Source: UBA1858 sp963976865 (GTDB lineage Bacteria; Pseudomonadota; Gammaproteobacteria; UBA4575). Taken from it: a stretch of DNA of 64,000 bases. The stretch is taken from NCBI GenBank assembly GCA_963976865.1, contig CAXBLY010000001.1, positions 682,001 through 746,000 on the forward strand. Direction: 5' to 3'. Positions 50,090 through 59,062 of the stretch are shown here, in pieces (position 1 is the first letter of the stretch; every line of letters begins with the position of its first letter). A program made the position numbers and the translations under genes. The notes beneath the pieces were generated by a model. That model had not been told where the DNA came from. It ran no database searches and saw only the letters and a program-made list of their open reading frames with translations.

Positions 50090-50896
50090 TTACCTGGAAA
50101 TATATGTGTTCCAGTCTGGTTCTCTATTAGCAAATGCCAGGAATGATGGGTTTAGTAAGGATTTTTTGTTGTAGGAAAGCGCGTGCATATCCAGTCCGGT
50201 AAGGTGCCCCCCAGCCTGCTCAATAATGCATTGTGAAGCTGCAGTATCCCACTCCCAGGTGGGGCCAAATCTGGGGTATATATCTGCGCTACCGTCCGCA
50301 ACCAGACAGGACTTGATGGAGCTGCCAATAGCCAGTAATTCATGTTCTCCCACATTGGATAAAAACTTTTGCATCAATTTGCTATTGTGAGAGCGGCTGC
50401 CGCATATGCGAGGCCTAGAGTGAGTTTTAGCTGAGACATTAATCGCGACGGGTGACTTGTCCTGATCGCATCGGTATGCGTTATCTCCGGTCACGGCGTA
50501 ATAAAGCTGATCTTTAATCGGTAAATAAATTGACCCAAGAACTGGCTGGTTGTGATGAATTAATGCAATATTCACTGTAAAATCAGGCCGGTTTTTAATG
50601 AACTCTCTGGTACCGTCTAGTGGATCGATTAGCCAGAAAGTGTCCCAGTGCTTGCGAATTTCATAACTGGTATTATCAGTTTCTTCGGATATACGAGGAA
50701 TATCTGGCGTAAGGATACCTAGTTGACGTTCAATATGCTCATTGGCTGCAAGGTCTGCTGTTGTCACCGGAGATTTGTCATCTTTAATATCCACTTCGTA
50801 GGATGTGTGGAAGTATTTGCGAATAATATTTCCCGAGGTGCGTGCCACTTCGTTTATGTCGGTGACTAGATTTTTTAGTTCATTGTTAGCAAACAT
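50090..50896 (-). CDS. cysQ: 3'(2'),5'-bisphosphate nucleotidase CysQ
   Basis: 268 aa. Inositol-monophosphatase fold with metal motifs ISEETD-like near residue 70, DPLDGTREFI (catalytic Asp pair), and the C-terminal TWEWDTAASQCIIEQAGG. Degrades adenosine 3',5'-bisphosphate formed by sulfate assimilation and 4'-phosphopantetheine transfer. ATG at 50896. Forms an operon with the downstream acyltransferase and is divergent from yrfG, the classic gammaproteobacterial cysQ-yrfG proximity. Confidence 0.94.
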   Translation of the reverse strand: MFANNELKNLVTDINEVARTSGNIIRKYFHTSYEVDIKDDKSPVTTADLAANEHIERQLGILTPDIPRISEETDNTSYEIRKHWDTFWLIDPLDGTREFIKNRPDFTVNIALIHHNQPVLGSIYLPIKDQLYYAVTGDNAYRCDQDKSPVAINVSAKTHSRPRICGSRSHNSKLMQKFLSNVGEHELLAIGSSIKSCLVADGSADIYPRFGPTWEWDTAASQCIIEQAGGHLTGLDMHALSYNKKSLLNPSFLAFANREPDWNTYISR

Positions 50897-50953
50897 TGCC
50901 AGATTCTAGTATCGATAACGGGTTGATGTAATTTAATTTAAAAGTTGATTGTA

Positions 50954-51640
50954 ATGAATGATAGTCGTTCTTTAGATTGGGCTCAAATAGAAACGGTGTT
51001 CCTGGATATGGATGGAACGCTGATGGACTTGGCATTCGATAATTATTTTTGGCGTGAATATGTGCCACTAATATACAGTAAAAATAATGGCATGGACGAT
51101 AATGAAGCAAAGCAGTTTCTGCTTGGCAAGTATCAGAGTCAACAAGGGAGTTTGAACTGGTACTGCACGGATTACTGGTCAGACCAATTAGGTTTGAATA
51201 TAAAACAGTTGAAGCAGCAAGTTTCGGCCAGAGTGAGTCTGTTTCCATTGGTGAACGAGTTCCTGACCTGGCTAAATGATCATGGAAAAAGGGCGGTATT
51301 GCTCACGAATGCGCATATGGATAGTGTTGAGATCAAAATGAATCAGACGGGAATAGGGGATAAGTTTGATCGTATTATTACTTCCCACAGCTATGGTTAT
51401 GCTAAAGAGCAGGATGAGTTTTGGCAGCTATTGGCTGTTGATGAGGATTATCAACAGGAAGCAACACTGTTAGTTGACGATAATATTTCAGTATTACAGG
51501 CTGCAGACCGTCACGGTATTAAATATCTGCGAAGTGTGTTCAAGCCTGATACTACTTTGCCAATTCAGGATACGCAGGGATATCTGGCCATAAATGGCTT
51601 TCATGATATTGTGGATGACCTGTCAGGTGATTCGCTATAG
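50954..51640 (+). CDS. yrfG: GMP/IMP nucleotidase YrfG (HAD family)
   Basis: 228 aa from ATG 50954; the frame extends to a TTG at 50945 without support. HAD motif I FLDMDGTLMDL, the cap FDNYFWREYVP typical of YrfG, motif II AVLLTNAHMD and motif IV LLVDDNISVLQAA. Dephosphorylates purine monophosphates. Divergent from cysQ with 57 bp between starts. Confidence 0.92.
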   Translation: MNDSRSLDWAQIETVFLDMDGTLMDLAFDNYFWREYVPLIYSKNNGMDDNEAKQFLLGKYQSQQGSLNWYCTDYWSDQLGLNIKQLKQQVSARVSLFPLVNEFLTWLNDHGKRAVLLTNAHMDSVEIKMNQTGIGDKFDRIITSHSYGYAKEQDEFWQLLAVDEDYQQEATLLVDDNISVLQAADRHGIKYLRSVFKPDTTLPIQDTQGYLAINGFHDIVDDLSGDSL

Positions 51641-51653
51641 ACAGGTGAGGCTA

Positions 51654-52070
51654 TTAACCTCGTTTCCAGTGCTTGAACTTTTTCTTGCAATACGTGAGTA
51701 ATTCATCGTAATTGCGGAAATATAATTCAAATCCTTCTTCCGAAGGGGAGTCAAATTCACAATAATCGTTGGTATGATCTCGGCATATCTGGGGGCGTGC
51801 GTCATAAATACCGCAGCCACCACCCGGTAGAATATGCGTACATCGGCCTGTAATTAAGAGACACCAGCCCTCGTCATCCCGATATACTTCGATATGATCG
51901 TGCGATACCTGCCAAAGTAAATATTCATATTCCTGCTTGCTTCTGGGTGTGTCAATCGGCTGCGTCACATAAGTACAGCAAATTGAATTTGTACAAAAGC
52001 CACATTTATTTTCTGGCGTGATCTCTATACTGGGGTCTAGTGTTACTTTAATATCGTCGAGTCTTAACAT
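51654..52070 (-). CDS. YkgJ-type cysteine-cluster protein
   Basis: 138 aa. A pattern of Cys residues typical of the YkgJ/zinc- or iron-chelating family: CGFCTNSICCTYVTQPID at the N terminus, then GRCTHILPGGGCGIYDARP and QICRDHTNDYCEF. Ten Cys in all suggest a bound metal or Fe-S-type cluster. Function of the family unclear. ATG 52070. Lies at the end of a three-gene minus-strand run with the antitoxin-like and 99-aa genes. Confidence 0.9.
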   Translation of the reverse strand: MLRLDDIKVTLDPSIEITPENKCGFCTNSICCTYVTQPIDTPRSKQEYEYLLWQVSHDHIEVYRDDEGWCLLITGRCTHILPGGGCGIYDARPQICRDHTNDYCEFDSPSEEGFELYFRNYDELLTYCKKKFKHWKRG

Positions 52071-52106
52071 GGTGCTTACTTGAAAAAGTTAATCGTAAGT
52101 TGCTCA

Positions 52107-52493
52107 TCAGGAGCCAGAGCGGTCCCAGGCGTATGCGCAATCCAATTCCGAGCGAACTAATAATAATCCTTTATCGCTGTTCAACATAGTAGCAATTGGT
52201 GTATTGTTTTTAAATCGCCTATGCGGCGTGTTTAGCCAGCGAGAGCCCATCTGTATATTGCGTGGATAGGTCGTCCTTAAGGCATCAGCGATACCTGCAA
52301 TATGTTCAATGCGAGTCACCGTTTCGCTATTCATGGGGAATGCAGCGCCATTTCTGAATTTATCTAAATGACGTGTGCGAGTATTGCCAGGTAATGCGAG
52401 TAATTGAATTATTTGTTTCCCATCCAGGCCCCAGTCGTCCATCAGCTGCATAGTCATCTGGGTGATAATGGATTTATCTGTGTCAGTGTTCAT
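52107..52493 (-). CDS. Xre/MbcA/ParS-type antitoxin-domain protein (orphan)
   Basis: 128 aa. N-terminal Xre-like helix-turn-helix (DDWGLDGKQIIQLLALPGN). C-terminal MbcA/ParS toxin-binding domain with SRWLNTPHRRFKNNTPIATM, the conserved W-L/P segment. Such proteins normally neutralise a RES-domain NAD+-cleaving toxin encoded next door; no RES gene lies adjacent here. Starts 15 bp after the 99-aa gene ends. It may instead act as a stand-alone regulator. Confidence 0.83.
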   Translation of the reverse strand: MNTDTDKSIITQMTMQLMDDWGLDGKQIIQLLALPGNTRTRHLDKFRNGAAFPMNSETVTRIEHIAGIADALRTTYPRNIQMGSRWLNTPHRRFKNNTPIATMLNSDKGLLLVRSELDCAYAWDRSGS

Positions 52494-52508
52494 TGAGTAG
52501 TGCGACGC

Positions 52509-52808
52509 TTATTCTGTCTCGTCGGGTTTGTTGGGTTTTTTGAGTGCATCGATAGATATTACCGAGGACTGCCTGGGTTCGTCCGCATATCTGGGCCTTT
52601 CCTTAATGTCCAGGCCAGACTGCTGTGCCAACTCGTGTTCTCTGGCAGTGATCAGTCCAAAACACATGCGTATGTCTTCGCGAGTAGTTTCACTTAATAC
52701 ATGTTTCATGCCCGGGCTGGGTGTTGTTTCCCGAATAATAGCGGACAGCACTTTTCGCATAACTAGTAGAGTACGTTGTTCTTTTCCAGGTTTGATATCT
52801 GATGGCAT
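52509..52808 (-). CDS. Conserved small protein of unknown function
   Basis: 99 aa, soluble, basic N terminus (MPSDIKPGKEQRTLLVMRKV), then ETTREDIRMCFGLITAREHE and a polar C-terminal tail ending KKPNKPDETE. I recall similar proteins in other gammaproteobacteria but not a function. Directly upstream of the antitoxin-like gene on the same strand and divergent from hspQ. Confidence 0.7.
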   Translation of the reverse strand: MPSDIKPGKEQRTLLVMRKVLSAIIRETTPSPGMKHVLSETTREDIRMCFGLITAREHELAQQSGLDIKERPRYADEPRQSSVISIDALKKPNKPDETE

Positions 52809-52934
52809 GTGCTTAATTATATTGTATATTATGTCGAATACTTAGTGGATTTAAGCATACCACGAACTGCATTATTCCGCTTGTGACACCACGATGGAAC
52901 TAATGTCACAGATTTTATCTAATAGCTAAATATT

Positions 52935-53249
52935 ATGACCACTAGCAAAATTAAATTTCACGTTGGGCAAATAATTGAGCATAACCATTTTGGTTACAGG
53001 GGAGTAATTTACGATGTGGATGCTGAGTTTAATGGCACGGATTCATGGTATAGAAGCGTCGCAAAGTCACAGCCACCAAAAAACGAGCCCTGGTACCATG
53101 TTCTGGTAGATAGCTCAGACGATACTACCTACGTGGCTGAACGAAATCTCCTGCCCACCAGTAATACAGCAGAAATCGATCATCCACTGGTTAATGCGTA
53201 TTTTTCAAGTTTTTCCAGTAACCGGTATAACCTCCTATTGAAGCAGTAA
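52935..53249 (+). CDS. hspQ: Heat-shock protein HspQ
   Basis: 104 aa; the YccV/HspQ (hemimethylated DNA-binding-like) fold: KFHVGQIIEHNHFGYRGVIY, YRSVAKSQPPKNEPWYHVLV, TYVAERNLLP. HspQ promotes degradation of mutant DnaA and acts as a Lon specificity enhancer in enterics. ATG 52935. Followed after 1 bp by terB. Confidence 0.94.
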   Translation: MTTSKIKFHVGQIIEHNHFGYRGVIYDVDAEFNGTDSWYRSVAKSQPPKNEPWYHVLVDSSDDTTYVAERNLLPTSNTAEIDHPLVNAYFSSFSSNRYNLLLKQ

Positions 53250-53250
53250 T

Positions 53251-53715
53251 ATGTTTAAGAATCTCAATCAGTGGTTGCAAACGACCTTAAAAATAGGCGC
53301 AGAGGACGATAATGAACAACATACCACTCAACTGGCCGCAGCCATTCTATTGATAGAAGTGAGTCGAGCAGATTTCGAGATTTCTCAGGATGAGCAGAAA
53401 ATCATAAGTGAAACATTGATTAAGCAATTTTCATTGTCGAAAAATGAAGCGGCCAAGGTCTTGCAATACGCACTGGATGAACATGACGAATATACGTCGT
53501 CACATGAATTTATTCGCCTGATCAACGAAGAGCTGGATATGGCAGCCAGGCTGGACCTGCTGAAAGGACTTTGGGCCGTTGCTTACGCCGATGGTGTGCT
53601 GGACAAGTATGAGGAATACCATATCCGGAAAATCGCGGACTGGTTATATCTTTCTCATTCAGACTTTATTCGGGTAAAGCATCTGGTGCTGAAAGAGTTA
53701 AATATGGAAGAGTAA
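53251..53715 (+). CDS. TerB-family protein
   Basis: 154 aa, all-helical TerB domain: LAAAILLIEVSRADFEISQD and the second acidic repeat GLWAVAYADGVLDKYEEY, each a candidate metal-binding helix pair. Related to tellurite-resistance TerB, but stand-alone copies are widespread and have no tellurite role shown. The start is 1 bp after the hspQ stop; cotranscribed. Confidence 0.92.
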   Translation: MFKNLNQWLQTTLKIGAEDDNEQHTTQLAAAILLIEVSRADFEISQDEQKIISETLIKQFSLSKNEAAKVLQYALDEHDEYTSSHEFIRLINEELDMAARLDLLKGLWAVAYADGVLDKYEEYHIRKIADWLYLSHSDFIRVKHLVLKELNMEE

Positions 53716-53730
53716 AGATTTTTGTTTTGC

Positions 53731-53770
53731 GTACCCCGCAAGCGAATATCTGTGTTCGCCTGCGGTATAC
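53731..53770. terminator. Hairpin between convergent terB and HU genes
   Basis: CCGCA-AGCGAA (53736-53746) pairs with TTCGC-C-TGCGG (53755-53765), 8-nt loop, with extra outer pairs GTA/TAC. Sits between convergent genes. No T-run on either side, so its efficiency as an intrinsic terminator is uncertain. Confidence 0.55.
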
Positions 53771-53793
53771 GTATTACAGCTTTGTTATGGCGG

Positions 53794-54129
53794 TTACACC
53801 ATATCTTTTAAGCCTTTAAGTGGAAGTACTTTAACTGCCTTGCGAGCAGGCTTTGCTTTAAATACAGTTTCTTCACCAGTAAACGGGTTGATACCTTTGC
53901 GAGCTTTGGTGGCAGGCTTTTTAACAACCTTGATTTTACATAGACCAACCATATTAAATAAACCTGAACCTCTAGGCTTTAACTCTTTAGCGATAAGGCC
54001 GTCTAATGCAGTAAATACCGAAGCAACCTGCTTTCTGGTCAGTTCAGTTTCTTCTGCAATAGAATTCAGGATTTCAGACTTGGTAGGTGGTTTTTTAACT
54101 GCTGGTGCGGCTTTCTTTTTAACGGCCAT
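53794..54129 (-). CDS. HU-family DNA-binding protein with Lys/Ala-rich N-terminal tail
   Basis: 111 aa. A basic N-terminal tail (AVKKKAAPAVKKPPTK) precedes the HU fold: SEILNSIAEETELTRKQVAS, then GLFNMVGLCKIKVVKKPATK, and KGINPFTGEETVFKAKPARK, the arm region of HU. Nucleoid-associated protein. Tailed HU variants resemble the histone-like type of some gammaproteobacteria. ATG 54129, monocistronic. Convergent to terB. Confidence 0.92.
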   Translation of the reverse strand: MAVKKKAAPAVKKPPTKSEILNSIAEETELTRKQVASVFTALDGLIAKELKPRGSGLFNMVGLCKIKVVKKPATKARKGINPFTGEETVFKAKPARKAVKVLPLKGLKDMV

Positions 54130-54459
54130 TCAATATTCCTCTATTATGTAAGTTTGTAAATGCATGAAGTCTGATTGCCATAATGTGATATGACATTCAT
54201 ATGTAGTTATCTCTTAACGACTTATTTTATAATTATTCTGTCTTGGCGAATTGTACACAAGGAATAGAATAATGCCAATTTTATCCTGCTATTTAAGCAT
54301 TTTCTGAAATTCATTATAAAATTTGAAAAGTAAAAGCTATTTTTTAAGCGAAATAATCAAATAGAAAATACATAACATCTTTATAGATGATGAGCTAGTT
54401 AATGTGCTCTGTGAAGATATAGATGCAAGGCTGCTGATTTTTCGGCTGTTAGCATTGAA
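54130..54459. other. Gene-free stretch upstream of HU
   Basis: About 330 bp, strongly AT-rich, containing the promoter of the minus-strand HU gene and the 3' end of the yggT gene on its right. A plus-strand frame at 54404-54613 overlaps yggT and is a shadow. No specific element assigned. Confidence 0.5.
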
Positions 54460-55008
54460 TCAAATGGATCGAAGAGCAATCAATATGGAATATAAAATTA
54501 AAATAACGACCATTGCTGACAGATCAAACATGCCCACAGGAGGAATAATCTTGCGTGCAGGAGCTAATAGTGGCTCAGTGATGGAGTTTAGCAGCGATAA
54601 TATTGGATTGTGACCCATGTTCATGCCTGCAAACCAACTTAGAATTGCTCTAATAATGACTGCATATAAAAATATAGAGACAATCATAATTATCACCTGA
54701 AGGACTGTGCTGATGATTAAAACATCCAGGCTGGGCTGTAATCCTCTTATATACAGCAGTAAAAAAACTTCCAGAGCCTTAAGGCCTAAAACAAGAACCC
54801 AGCTAGCTGTATCGACTGGACCAATGCTGGGTAAAATTTTTCTGAGCGGCACGATTACCGGATTGGTGATTGTGACTAAAAATTGCGAGATTGGATTGTA
54901 AAAATCTGCTCGTGTTGCAGAAAGGATCATGCGCAGTAAAATCGCACCTATATATAATGTAAACAGGGTGTGTATCAGGAAGGCGAGGACATTATTTGCT
55001 GCGTGCAT
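54460..55008 (-). CDS. yggT: YggT-family inner-membrane protein
   Basis: 182 aa with two YGGT repeats, each two helices: FLIHTLFTLYIGAILLRMIL ... NPISQFLVTITNPVIVPLRK and later SIFLYAVIIRAILSWFAGMN ... SLLNSITEPLLAPARKIIPP. Function of the family obscure, possibly cell-division or osmotic linked. Standard position after proC. The gene starts 3 bp downstream of the proC stop. Confidence 0.95.
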   Translation of the reverse strand: MHAANNVLAFLIHTLFTLYIGAILLRMILSATRADFYNPISQFLVTITNPVIVPLRKILPSIGPVDTASWVLVLGLKALEVFLLLYIRGLQPSLDVLIISTVLQVIIMIVSIFLYAVIIRAILSWFAGMNMGHNPILSLLNSITEPLLAPARKIIPPVGMFDLSAMVVILILYSILIALRSI

Positions 55009-55011
55009 GGA

Positions 55012-55851
55012 TTATTCCTTGTTAAACGATTGACTGATTTCACCCGCTTTGTCTGAAGCGGCTTTGAGTGCACTTTTTACTATTTTTTTCAGGTCATTTT
55101 CAATGAAACAGTTGATTGCCTGTTCCGTAGTGCCACCTTTGGAAGTGACGTTTGCGCGTAATACCTTAAAATCACTACCATTCTGCTTCGCCAATTGTGC
55201 TGCTCCAAGCATTGTCTGCAATGTCAGCATATAGCTGTCTTGTGCACTTAATCCCAGCGATTCCCCACTTTCCTGCAAGCATTCCATCAGGTAAAAAAGA
55301 TAAGCCGGACCACTGCCAGATAGAGCAGTTACGGCATCCAGCATTGACTCATGCTCAACCCAGATAGTCTCGCCTGTCGAACTTAATATCTGGTTTGCCA
55401 GGTCTCTGTCTATTTGACTGGTGTCAGGCCGACAATATAAACCTGTCATGCCATAGCCTATCGCGGCTGGTGTATTGGGCATGCTGCGTATAATCACTGC
55501 GTGCTGACCTAGCCATTCCTGAAAAGCACTCACCGGTACACCAGCAGCAATCGACAGGTATAGAGTATCCGCGGGCAGGTTCATGGCAGAAAGTTTTAGA
55601 CAGGCTGATGACATGTCACCTGGCTTGACTGCCAGCAAGACTATTTTGTGCGAAAGTGTAATTTGCGAGGGATCACTGATTACCGTGCTTCCCGGGAATG
55701 CTTTTTGTAGAGCATCATGCCTTGACAGGTCATGATCGCAGAAGGTGATCTGACTGGCCGACCATTGTCTGGACAGCAAGCCGGAGGCAATACTGGTACC
55801 CATGTTTCCTGCGCCAATGATTAACAGGGATAGATGGTCAGAAATTTTCAT
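55012..55851 (-). CDS. proC: Pyrroline-5-carboxylate reductase ProC
   Basis: 279 aa. N-terminal Rossmann motif LLIIGAGNMGTSIASGLL. The conserved C-terminal signature VTALSGSGPAYLFYLMEC follows, and LRANVTSKGGTTEQAI. Last step of proline synthesis, NAD(P)H-dependent. Full length. Between yggS and yggT in the usual order. Confidence 0.96.
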   Translation of the reverse strand: MKISDHLSLLIIGAGNMGTSIASGLLSRQWSASQITFCDHDLSRHDALQKAFPGSTVISDPSQITLSHKIVLLAVKPGDMSSACLKLSAMNLPADTLYLSIAAGVPVSAFQEWLGQHAVIIRSMPNTPAAIGYGMTGLYCRPDTSQIDRDLANQILSSTGETIWVEHESMLDAVTALSGSGPAYLFYLMECLQESGESLGLSAQDSYMLTLQTMLGAAQLAKQNGSDFKVLRANVTSKGGTTEQAINCFIENDLKKIVKSALKAASDKAGEISQSFNKE

Positions 55852-55863
55852 AAGCGTATTGTT

Positions 55864-56559
55864 TCATGAGTTGTGGCGTGGGCCAAATATTGCTGTGCCG
55901 ATTCGTACCATAGTGGAGCCGCACGCAATCGCTGCTTCAAAATCGTTACTCATACCCATTGAAAGAGTATCTACATCAAATTCATGCTGTTTAAGACTGG
56001 TGAGTAAATCTGCCATTTTTCGAAACGCTGAAGTTTGCTGTTCAGGTTCATTAGTGGCACTGGGAATTGCCATTAATCCGCGCAGTTTAAGATTGGGTAG
56101 TTGCTGAATTAATTCAGCCAGTGGTAATAGTGCTGTCGGTGCGATTCCTGATTTGCTGTCTTCATTATCGATATTGATCTGCAAACAGATATTTAACGCC
56201 GGTAAGTCAGGCGGGCGCTGGTTACTAAGCCGTTTCGCAACAGATTCTCTGTCAACACTGTGTACCCATTGAAATTTTTCTGCGATCAGTCTGGTTTTGT
56301 TTTTCTGGATGGGCCCAATAAAATGCCAAATCAGCTCAATGTCGGAAATTTCAGCCATTTTATCGACAGATTCCTGGATGTAGTTTTCACCAAAATGCAT
56401 TTGCCCCTGCATCGCCAATGATCGGATTTCATGTGCGCTGCGTGTTTTACTGACAGCAATGAGACAAACATCGCGACTGGAACGCTGGTGTCGTTTTGAA
56501 ATTTGTTCAATCTGCTGACGTATTACGCGGAGGTTGTTGACTGGATCATTTGTGGTCAT
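55864..56559 (-). CDS. yggS: PLP homeostasis protein YggS (PLPBP)
   Basis: 231 aa from ATG 56559 (MTTNDPVNNLRVIRQQIEQI); the frame runs on to a TTG at 56601 not needed. Markers: CLIAVSKTRSAHEIRSL with the PLP-binding Lys in VSK, HFGENYIQES, WHFIGPIQKNK, and the C-terminal LSMGMSNDFEAAI. Binds pyridoxal phosphate without known catalysis and balances vitamin B6. Divergent from pilT. Confidence 0.95.
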   Translation of the reverse strand: MTTNDPVNNLRVIRQQIEQISKRHQRSSRDVCLIAVSKTRSAHEIRSLAMQGQMHFGENYIQESVDKMAEISDIELIWHFIGPIQKNKTRLIAEKFQWVHSVDRESVAKRLSNQRPPDLPALNICLQINIDNEDSKSGIAPTALLPLAELIQQLPNLKLRGLMAIPSATNEPEQQTSAFRKMADLLTSLKQHEFDVDTLSMGMSNDFEAAIACGSTMVRIGTAIFGPRHNS

Positions 56560-56807
56560 GGTTTGAATGTAAGCAACTGACGTGTCTGATTTATTATGCA
56601 ATATGCTCAGCTGTGCGTACTGTGGTGGTTCTGTTTATCGTTACAATGTGTTTGCTTGTCGCATACTACTGCCTAATTGTGCGAAACGTACGAGTGACGT
56701 TATATAGTATCCACTTATGGATTGGATGCAGCCTGTTTAAACCCCAAGGGTGCCTTCGAACTCAAAACGTACACTGGATAGTATAGCCTAACTTGAAAGG
56801 AGTCTAA

Positions 56808-57842
56808 GTGGATATATCTCAGCTGCTGGCTTTCTCTGTTAAAAATGGAGCCTCAGACCTACATCTTTCTGCCGGTGTCCCGCCGATGATTCGAGTCGAC
56901 GGAGATGTGCGAAGAATAAATGTTCCTTTGATGGAGCATAAAGAAGTTCATTCTATGGTTTATGACATCATGAATGACAAGCAACGCAAAGACTATGAGG
57001 AATTCCTGGAAACAGACTTTTCGTTTGAGATTCCAGGCCTGGCGCGTTTTCGTGTTAACGCCTTCAATCAGAGTCGCGGGGCAGGTGCTGTCTTTAGAAC
57101 AATTCCAACTAATATACTCACACTTGAGGAACTGGATTGTCCCAGAATTTTTGCTGATATCTCATCGTACCCTCGAGGACTGGTATTAGTTACAGGTCCT
57201 ACCGGATCGGGCAAGTCAACGACTCTGGCGGCCATGATCAATCATAAAAATGAAAACGAGTATGAGCATATTCTAACGATTGAGGATCCGATTGAATTCG
57301 TTCATGAGAGTAAAAAAAGTCTGGTCAACCAGCGTGAAGTGCATCGGGACACATTGGGGTTTAATGAAGCACTAAGGTCTGCATTGCGCGAGGACCCGGA
57401 CACCATTCTGGTGGGCGAGCTGCGAGACCTGGAAACAATCCGGCTGGCATTAACTGCTGCAGAAACTGGGCACTTGGTTTTTGGAACACTTCATACCAGC
57501 TCTGCTGCCAAAACCATTGACAGAATAGTTGATGTATTTCCAGCTACAGAGAAAGACATGGTTCGTTCCATGCTGTCTGAATCATTGCGTGCTGTTATCT
57601 CGCAAACATTGTGCAGGAAGATTGGCGGCGGCCGAATTGCTGCACATGAAATCATGCTGGGGTCACCGGCAATTCGCAATTTAATTCGTGAAGATAAAAT
57701 TGCCCAAATGTATTCATCTATACAGACCAGCCAGAATGTAGGGATGCAAACCCTTGATCAATGTCTGAAAGAAATTCAGGCAAAAGGTCTGATTAGTAAA
57801 GAAGAAGCGCGTCGACGTGCGGCTAACAAAGACGATTTTTAG
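56808..57842 (+). CDS. pilT: Type IV pilus retraction ATPase PilT
   Basis: 344 aa. Walker A GPTGSGKSTTLAAM (about residue 130), Asp box EDPIEFVHESKKS, Walker B LREDPDTILVGELRD (about 190), His box ETGHLVFGTLHTSS, and the PilT-specific AIRNLIRE before the C-terminal DQCLKEIQAKGL. Hexameric motor that depolymerises the pilus for twitching. GTG 56808 with AAAGGAG 6 nt upstream. First of three tandem paralogues. Confidence 0.96.
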   Translation: MDISQLLAFSVKNGASDLHLSAGVPPMIRVDGDVRRINVPLMEHKEVHSMVYDIMNDKQRKDYEEFLETDFSFEIPGLARFRVNAFNQSRGAGAVFRTIPTNILTLEELDCPRIFADISSYPRGLVLVTGPTGSGKSTTLAAMINHKNENEYEHILTIEDPIEFVHESKKSLVNQREVHRDTLGFNEALRSALREDPDTILVGELRDLETIRLALTAAETGHLVFGTLHTSSAAKTIDRIVDVFPATEKDMVRSMLSESLRAVISQTLCRKIGGGRIAAHEIMLGSPAIRNLIREDKIAQMYSSIQTSQNVGMQTLDQCLKEIQAKGLISKEEARRRAANKDDF

Positions 57843-57868
57843 TGAAATGAGAGATTAGTGTAGAGATT

Positions 57869-59035
57869 ATGGATAGAGATAAGGCCATCACGTTTATGCA
57901 CGACCTGCTGCGTAATATGCTGCAAAAAGGCGGGTCTGATTTGTTTATTACTGTAGGTGCACCTCCCTCTATGAAGCTGGATGGAAAAATGACACCTATA
58001 ACTAACCAGCCGTTAACTGCGTCCCATGCTCAGGTATTGGTGCGCGCAATCATGAATGATCGTCAAATTCGCGAGTATGAAGAAACACAGGAATGTAACT
58101 TCGCGATCAGCCTGCCCAATATTTCCCGCTTTCGAGTGAATGCATTTATGCAGCGCAATAGTTCAGGAATGGTTTTACGCGTAATTAATGCAGAAATACC
58201 GACTATCGAAGAATTAAAGTTGCCGAATATTATTAAAGATATTTCCATGACCAAGCACGGGCTTGTCATCTTCGTTGGTGGAACAGGTTGTGGTAAGTCG
58301 ACTTCTTTGGCTGCAATGCTTGGGTATCGCAACGAACATAGTCAAGGTCATATTATTACCATAGAAGATCCGATTGAATTTGTGCACAAGCATCGCAACT
58401 GTATTGTTACTCAACGTGAAGTGGGTGTTGATACAGAAACATTTGAAATTGCATTGAAAAATACTTTGCGACAAGCCCCGGATGTTATCTTGATTGGAGA
58501 GATTCGTGACCGTGAAACAATGGAGCATGCAGTTGCGTTCGCTGAAACAGGTCACCTGTGTTTGGCTACCTTGCATGCTAACAGCACTAACCAGGCACTG
58601 GATAGAATAATCAACTTTTTCCCTGAAGAAAGACGTGCGCAATTGCTGATGGATCTTTCGCTCAACCTTAAAGCGATTGTGTCGCAGCGCTTGCTGCCAA
58701 TTAAAGAGTCTGATGGGCGTGTACCTGCTATTGAAATACTGATTAACTCTCCTTTAATGGCGGATCTGATCTTTAAGGGAGATGTGCCGAAGATGAAAGC
58801 ACTGGTTGCAAAATCGAGAGAGCTGGGCATGCAAACTTTTGATCAGCATCTGTTTGACCTGATTGAAGAAGATATGATTACTATTGAAGATGGGCTGCGT
58901 AATGCAGACTCGGTCAATGATCTGCGATTGCGCCTGAAACTGGAAGGCAAGAAATCGAAAGGGACGGATCTGCTTGATGGCTTAGAGACTCTTACCGTTG
59001 AAGAAGATGCCAAAGAGTCAGGTTTGGTCGGTTAA
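57869..59035 (+). CDS. pilU: Type IV pilus retraction ATPase PilU
   Basis: 388 aa. Walker A FVGGTGCGKSTSLA (Cys in place of the usual Ser), Asp box EDPIEFVHKHRN, Walker B LRQAPDVILIGEIRD, His box ETGHLCLATLHANS. Instead of AIRNLIRE it has NSPLMADLIFKGDV, the PilU type. PilU assists PilT retraction under load. 26 bp after pilT; C-terminal acidic tail. Confidence 0.93.
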   Translation: MDRDKAITFMHDLLRNMLQKGGSDLFITVGAPPSMKLDGKMTPITNQPLTASHAQVLVRAIMNDRQIREYEETQECNFAISLPNISRFRVNAFMQRNSSGMVLRVINAEIPTIEELKLPNIIKDISMTKHGLVIFVGGTGCGKSTSLAAMLGYRNEHSQGHIITIEDPIEFVHKHRNCIVTQREVGVDTETFEIALKNTLRQAPDVILIGEIRDRETMEHAVAFAETGHLCLATLHANSTNQALDRIINFFPEERRAQLLMDLSLNLKAIVSQRLLPIKESDGRVPAIEILINSPLMADLIFKGDVPKMKALVAKSRELGMQTFDQHLFDLIEEDMITIEDGLRNADSVNDLRLRLKLEGKKSKGTDLLDGLETLTVEEDAKESGLVG

Positions 59036-59062
59036 TCATTTAACTATAGCGTAGTAACAATT

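Noticed and set aside
54404..54613. Plus-strand 69-aa frame
   Set aside because: Overlaps the 3' end of yggT on the other strand; no homology seen and no ribosome site.
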